A stretch of 64,000 nt of DNA from Chrysoporthe austroafricana (lineage: Eukaryota > Ascomycota > Sordariomycetes > Diaporthales > Cryphonectriaceae): contig JYIP02000007.1 of NCBI GenBank assembly GCA_001051155.2, forward strand, positions 2,792,342-2,856,341, written 5' to 3'. The notes beneath the pieces are model-generated. The model did no database searches and was not told the origin of the DNA. It saw only the letters and a list, made by a program, of their open reading frames with translations. Each line of letters opens with the position of its first letter. The first letter of the stretch is position 1. Positions 61,621 through 64,000 of the stretch are shown here, piece after piece. A program made the translations under genes and the position numbers.

Positions 61621-62499
61621 CAATATTGTCCTTCTGGCTGTCCACTTATGCTCTTCCTTTGGAGGAGTTTCGAATAGAGTAGGTGTTACAAGGGCAGTGT
61701 TCTGGGCTTGGAAGGGGTCTTCATTCAACGGGATAACTGTTAAGGTGTTCTAAGGAGTGCTGAAGAACCAGGTCCATCCTTGATTCGACGGGCTTGTTCC
61801 CGCCGTACTTATAGGCCTTGGTTCTCGATGTCTGCCTCAGGCATCTATTGCACAGCCTCCTTCTTCATGCAGTTGGGCACCTCCTTTCCTGCCGTTGGGT
61901 GGGACCGGTCAGGCCCAACGGCGCGTAACTCGCAATGCCTTAATATCTTCTTTCCTTGGAACACCCTTAGGTGTCCGTGTAACAGTAGGGCGTAGAGAGA
62001 CATGGGGCTTGATGTGACAGGCTGGAATAGAGAACCACCTGATACGTCTAGACTGTAGTGTGCTGTAATTTCATCTGCTTCTATGCGCTTAGTGTCGGTC
62101 AAGAAATATTGCTGCGCCTTCAGGAATGCTTGTCTAAGGTTATTTTCATCGATGTTTGGTAGGAAGGATGGAAGAGTTTGTTTGTTATATGGAAGGTGAA
62201 GGTGTCAACCTCCAACTTGTTTACCCCTTGGTCCCCGACCTCATACCCCCGAGGTGGAGCGAACATACAGGCCTCCAGCTCCAGATGGCACGTAGATGTT
62301 GAGCATGAGCCAGCAGCGCGAGCCGCATCAGCCTCACGAAGACATCTGCCTATCCGCAGTCAATGATGCGAAAGAGAGAGATTGTGTTACAGACTGAAAA
62401 CTTGAGCGTCCGTAAGCAAAGGGCTCGTCTTTTTTCAAGCTGACAAGCGAATATTCGTTTCGCGTGACGGGGCCACTAGGACTTCGTTCAACGCTGTCA
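61621..62499. other. Probable interior of a degraded retroelement, no domain recognised
   Basis: A minus-strand frame (61845-62102) and a plus-strand frame (61780-61995) exist without family match. Confidence 0.35.
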
Positions 62500-63240
62500 C
62501 TGGGACACCCACTATCTTCTCTACGTTTACGACCTCATACGAAACGAGCTCGTCGAGAAGCTGGGCAGCAGGTTGTGAACATCAGGCGGCGCCTCCCCAG
62601 CCTAGGGCAGTCGAAGGCGTTCTCCTAACGTCTTGCATGCACAGCTCCTCACGGGATTATCGTGACCCACACCCTCAACGTCCCCAAGACGTAAATGTGT
62701 CTCTCCGCCGGGCTCCCTTCCTCGCCTTCGATGTAGGCCTTGGTAACCCATATTTATACCTTCTCCACCCTGTCTGCTCCTAGGCTTGTGTATTAGGCAT
62801 CGGCCCTATTCCTCTGTCGCGGACGTCCCATCGATACTCAGGTCGGAGATATCTCAGGGACTCGGGAGGGATATGGTAAAAATAGCGCGCTCCTGTCCGA
62901 TCCGGAGGTGGATATTTCCTACCGTCAACGCCGCAGTTGATTACAGCATTAGGTGCGCTCAGTAATTCTGTAAATGTGCTAGACGCGAGGTGCCCCGCCA
63001 GTTGGGCCAGGGTGATATACTCGGTTTCCGAGGACGTCCTTCCTAGGTGCTAGAGGTTCTCGCGAAGGACATTGAACCGGCTGACATACTTGTCCGCTGT
63101 CTTGAAGCTGCTAGTACGAGCTGTTGAGCTTAGATGTAAGGCTCTGAAGCTGTACTGGCCCAGCGCCCATACAGTGCTCTCTAAGCCTGAGCCATTTGGT
63201 TGCTGGGTCCTGGATGCCTATTACGACCGATGCCATCCTT
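62500..63240 (-). mobile_element. Copia-type gag (UBN2-like) relic
   Basis: Minus strand: IQDPATKWLRLREHCMGAGP with VQLQSLTSKLNSS, then after a frame change SFKTADKYVSRFNVLRENL, TAG, HLGRTSSETEYITLAQLAGH with LASSTFTELLSAPNAV. The W..L......L..L...L......T...Y...F..L...L...G pattern fits the gag polypeptide of Copia LTR elements. Multiple stops; protease, integrase and reverse transcriptase were not found. Together with LTR pieces at 61261-61547 and 63656-63700 this looks like a collapsed minus-oriented element. Confidence 0.5.
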
Positions 63241-63655
63241 TTTCGCGCCTGGACATGAGGTAGTAGGTTTTGCTAGCCAGCTAGCCTCGAGGCGAGAAAA
63301 AATGTGCTGGACGCCGAGCAAACTCCATGCCACCCGCAGCAGACGACGTTCGTTCAAGAGGCCGAAGGGCAGTATCCCAGCTGGGCTGCTCGTGTCAGGG
63401 GGCAGATACGGCTGATCCCAGGCGTCGTCAGCCTTAAAGGAGTCAAACAAGACTTCGTCGACGAGTATAGAGGTCCTAAGAGCGAAACTGTTAGTCTGAC
63501 GAGCCAGAAACGGGCAAGAGGGGGCCAGAACCAAGGGAGGCTCAGGATGCTGCCAGGGACCTGTAAACACCAAAACCACTCGCCAGAGAACTGCTGGGCC
63601 GACCACCTTGAGAAGAGGGAACAAGCATAAAGGCAAAGGAGGCACCCAGGCTATA

Positions 63656-63700
63656 GAGCTAGAGAGGGTGCCTGAGAGCCTTGCCAATATTCAATACACC
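63656..63700 (-). mobile_element. LTR fragment (5' end, minus orientation)
   Basis: AGAGAGGGTGCCTGAGAGCC with TTGCCAATATTCAATACA matches 61511-61547 (AGAGAGGGTGTCTGAGAGCC, TTGTCAATATTCAACACA). Only the first about 45 bp of the LTR is retained. Confidence 0.65.
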
Positions 63701-63789
63701 CCCACAAGGCTGTACGGGCATCGTGGGCCTCGTTTTTGGAGTTTTGCAGCTATTTCCGCCGCATTCGTTCCAGCATAACCTTATACTGG

Positions 63790-64000
63790 TTTCCTGACAG
63801 AGGCTCCTAGCCACTTTGACGAGCCTAGCACTCTCGACCAAGCTTACGATAGCCCCGTTCCTCGCGCTTATACCTCTGGCGAGTCGCCAGCAAAACCCAA
63901 TCAGAACCCCAACGGCAGGAATGGCATTGTCTTCTGATGCTACATTTGCGACAGCACCGCATATTTGGCTAACAGCTACCCGTGCAGCGAGCTTTAAGCC
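63790..64000 (+). other. Possible degenerate zinc-knuckle (gag) relic
   Basis: One plus frame reads SHFDEPSTLDQAYDSPVPRA, then PAKPNQNPNGRNGIVF, a stop (63939-63941) and CYICDSTAYLANSYPC. A CX2CX4HX4C knuckle with His and Cys changed to Tyr (both single C-to-T or G-to-A steps) would give this. The call is tentative and the sequence is cut by the window edge. Confidence 0.25.

Noticed and set aside
63304..63630. Zinc-knuckle-like string CKHQNHSPENCWADH on the plus strand as Copia gag
   Set aside because: Spacing is CX2QX3HX4C with one cysteine missing, the strand is opposite to the better gag relic, and no upstream gag block is in frame.

Overview
The window looks like a repeat-rich accessory segment, possibly subtelomeric, of a filamentous ascomycete (Pezizomycotina). 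The evidence is short GT-AG introns of 50-80 nt with CTNAC-like branch sites, zinc-cluster-regulator and FHA-kinase homology, 'ankyrin 2,3/unc44'-type proteins, Fot1/Copia transposon relics, and many in-frame stops that read as C:G to T:A transitions, as expected of repeat-induced point mutation (RIP). A fragment of a Fks1-type beta-glucan synthase N-terminus (5634-5994) resembles Eurotiomycete proteins, but the genus cannot be fixed. No rRNA, CRISPR array, bacterial operon or convincing tRNA was seen.

Gene content is low. I accept seven probably functional or near-functional genes: a 326-aa membrane-anchored repeat protein (21158-22138, -), a small protein kinase (24500-25390, +), a two-exon family-B protein (26789-28450, -), a two-exon ASCH/PUA-like protein (35334-36016, -), two tandem family-A proteins (44638-45450 and 46145-47119, both -), and a basic, low-complexity, probably nuclear protein (58134-59609, -). 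An FHA plus kinase gene (about 59985-61040, +) is well preserved but loses its C-terminus in a CCAG-type array. Families A and B both carry E...D...K/Q patterns suggestive of a PD-(D/E)XK nuclease-like fold.

The rest is relics of the same kinds of genes: two unc44-type copies (1-520 and 18655-20564), a third family-A copy (1179-2068), two further family-B copies (16070-16905 and 54283-55871), kinase relics (7860-8425, 11590-11700, 12770-14010, 17225-17450), a fungal 'EYKAPHKL'-type protein (15605-15940), a fungal transcription-factor middle domain (36480-37190), the Fks1 fragment, a Fot1/pogo HTH relic (about 9395-9691) and a collapsed Copia-type element (61261-63700).

Layout: 1-8.6 kb relics and tandem repeats; 8.6-18.3 kb transposon, kinase and family-B relics with minisatellites; 18.6-28.7 kb most of the intact genes; 28.7-35.3 kb dispersed repeats and a segmental duplication; 35.3-40 kb ASCH gene and transcription-factor relic; 40-44 kb GC-rich arrays and the second duplication copy; 44-48 kb tandem family-A genes; 48-54 kb fold-back and homopolymer-centred repeats (one N at 53374); 54-64 kb family-B relic, basic protein, FHA kinase and Copia relic. 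Repeat families are named R1 to R9 in the feature list. The gene set (kinases, nuclease-like proteins, ASCH protein, unc44-type proteins) resembles lineage-specific expanded families of fungal accessory regions rather than a metabolic cluster. No pathway linking them is visible.
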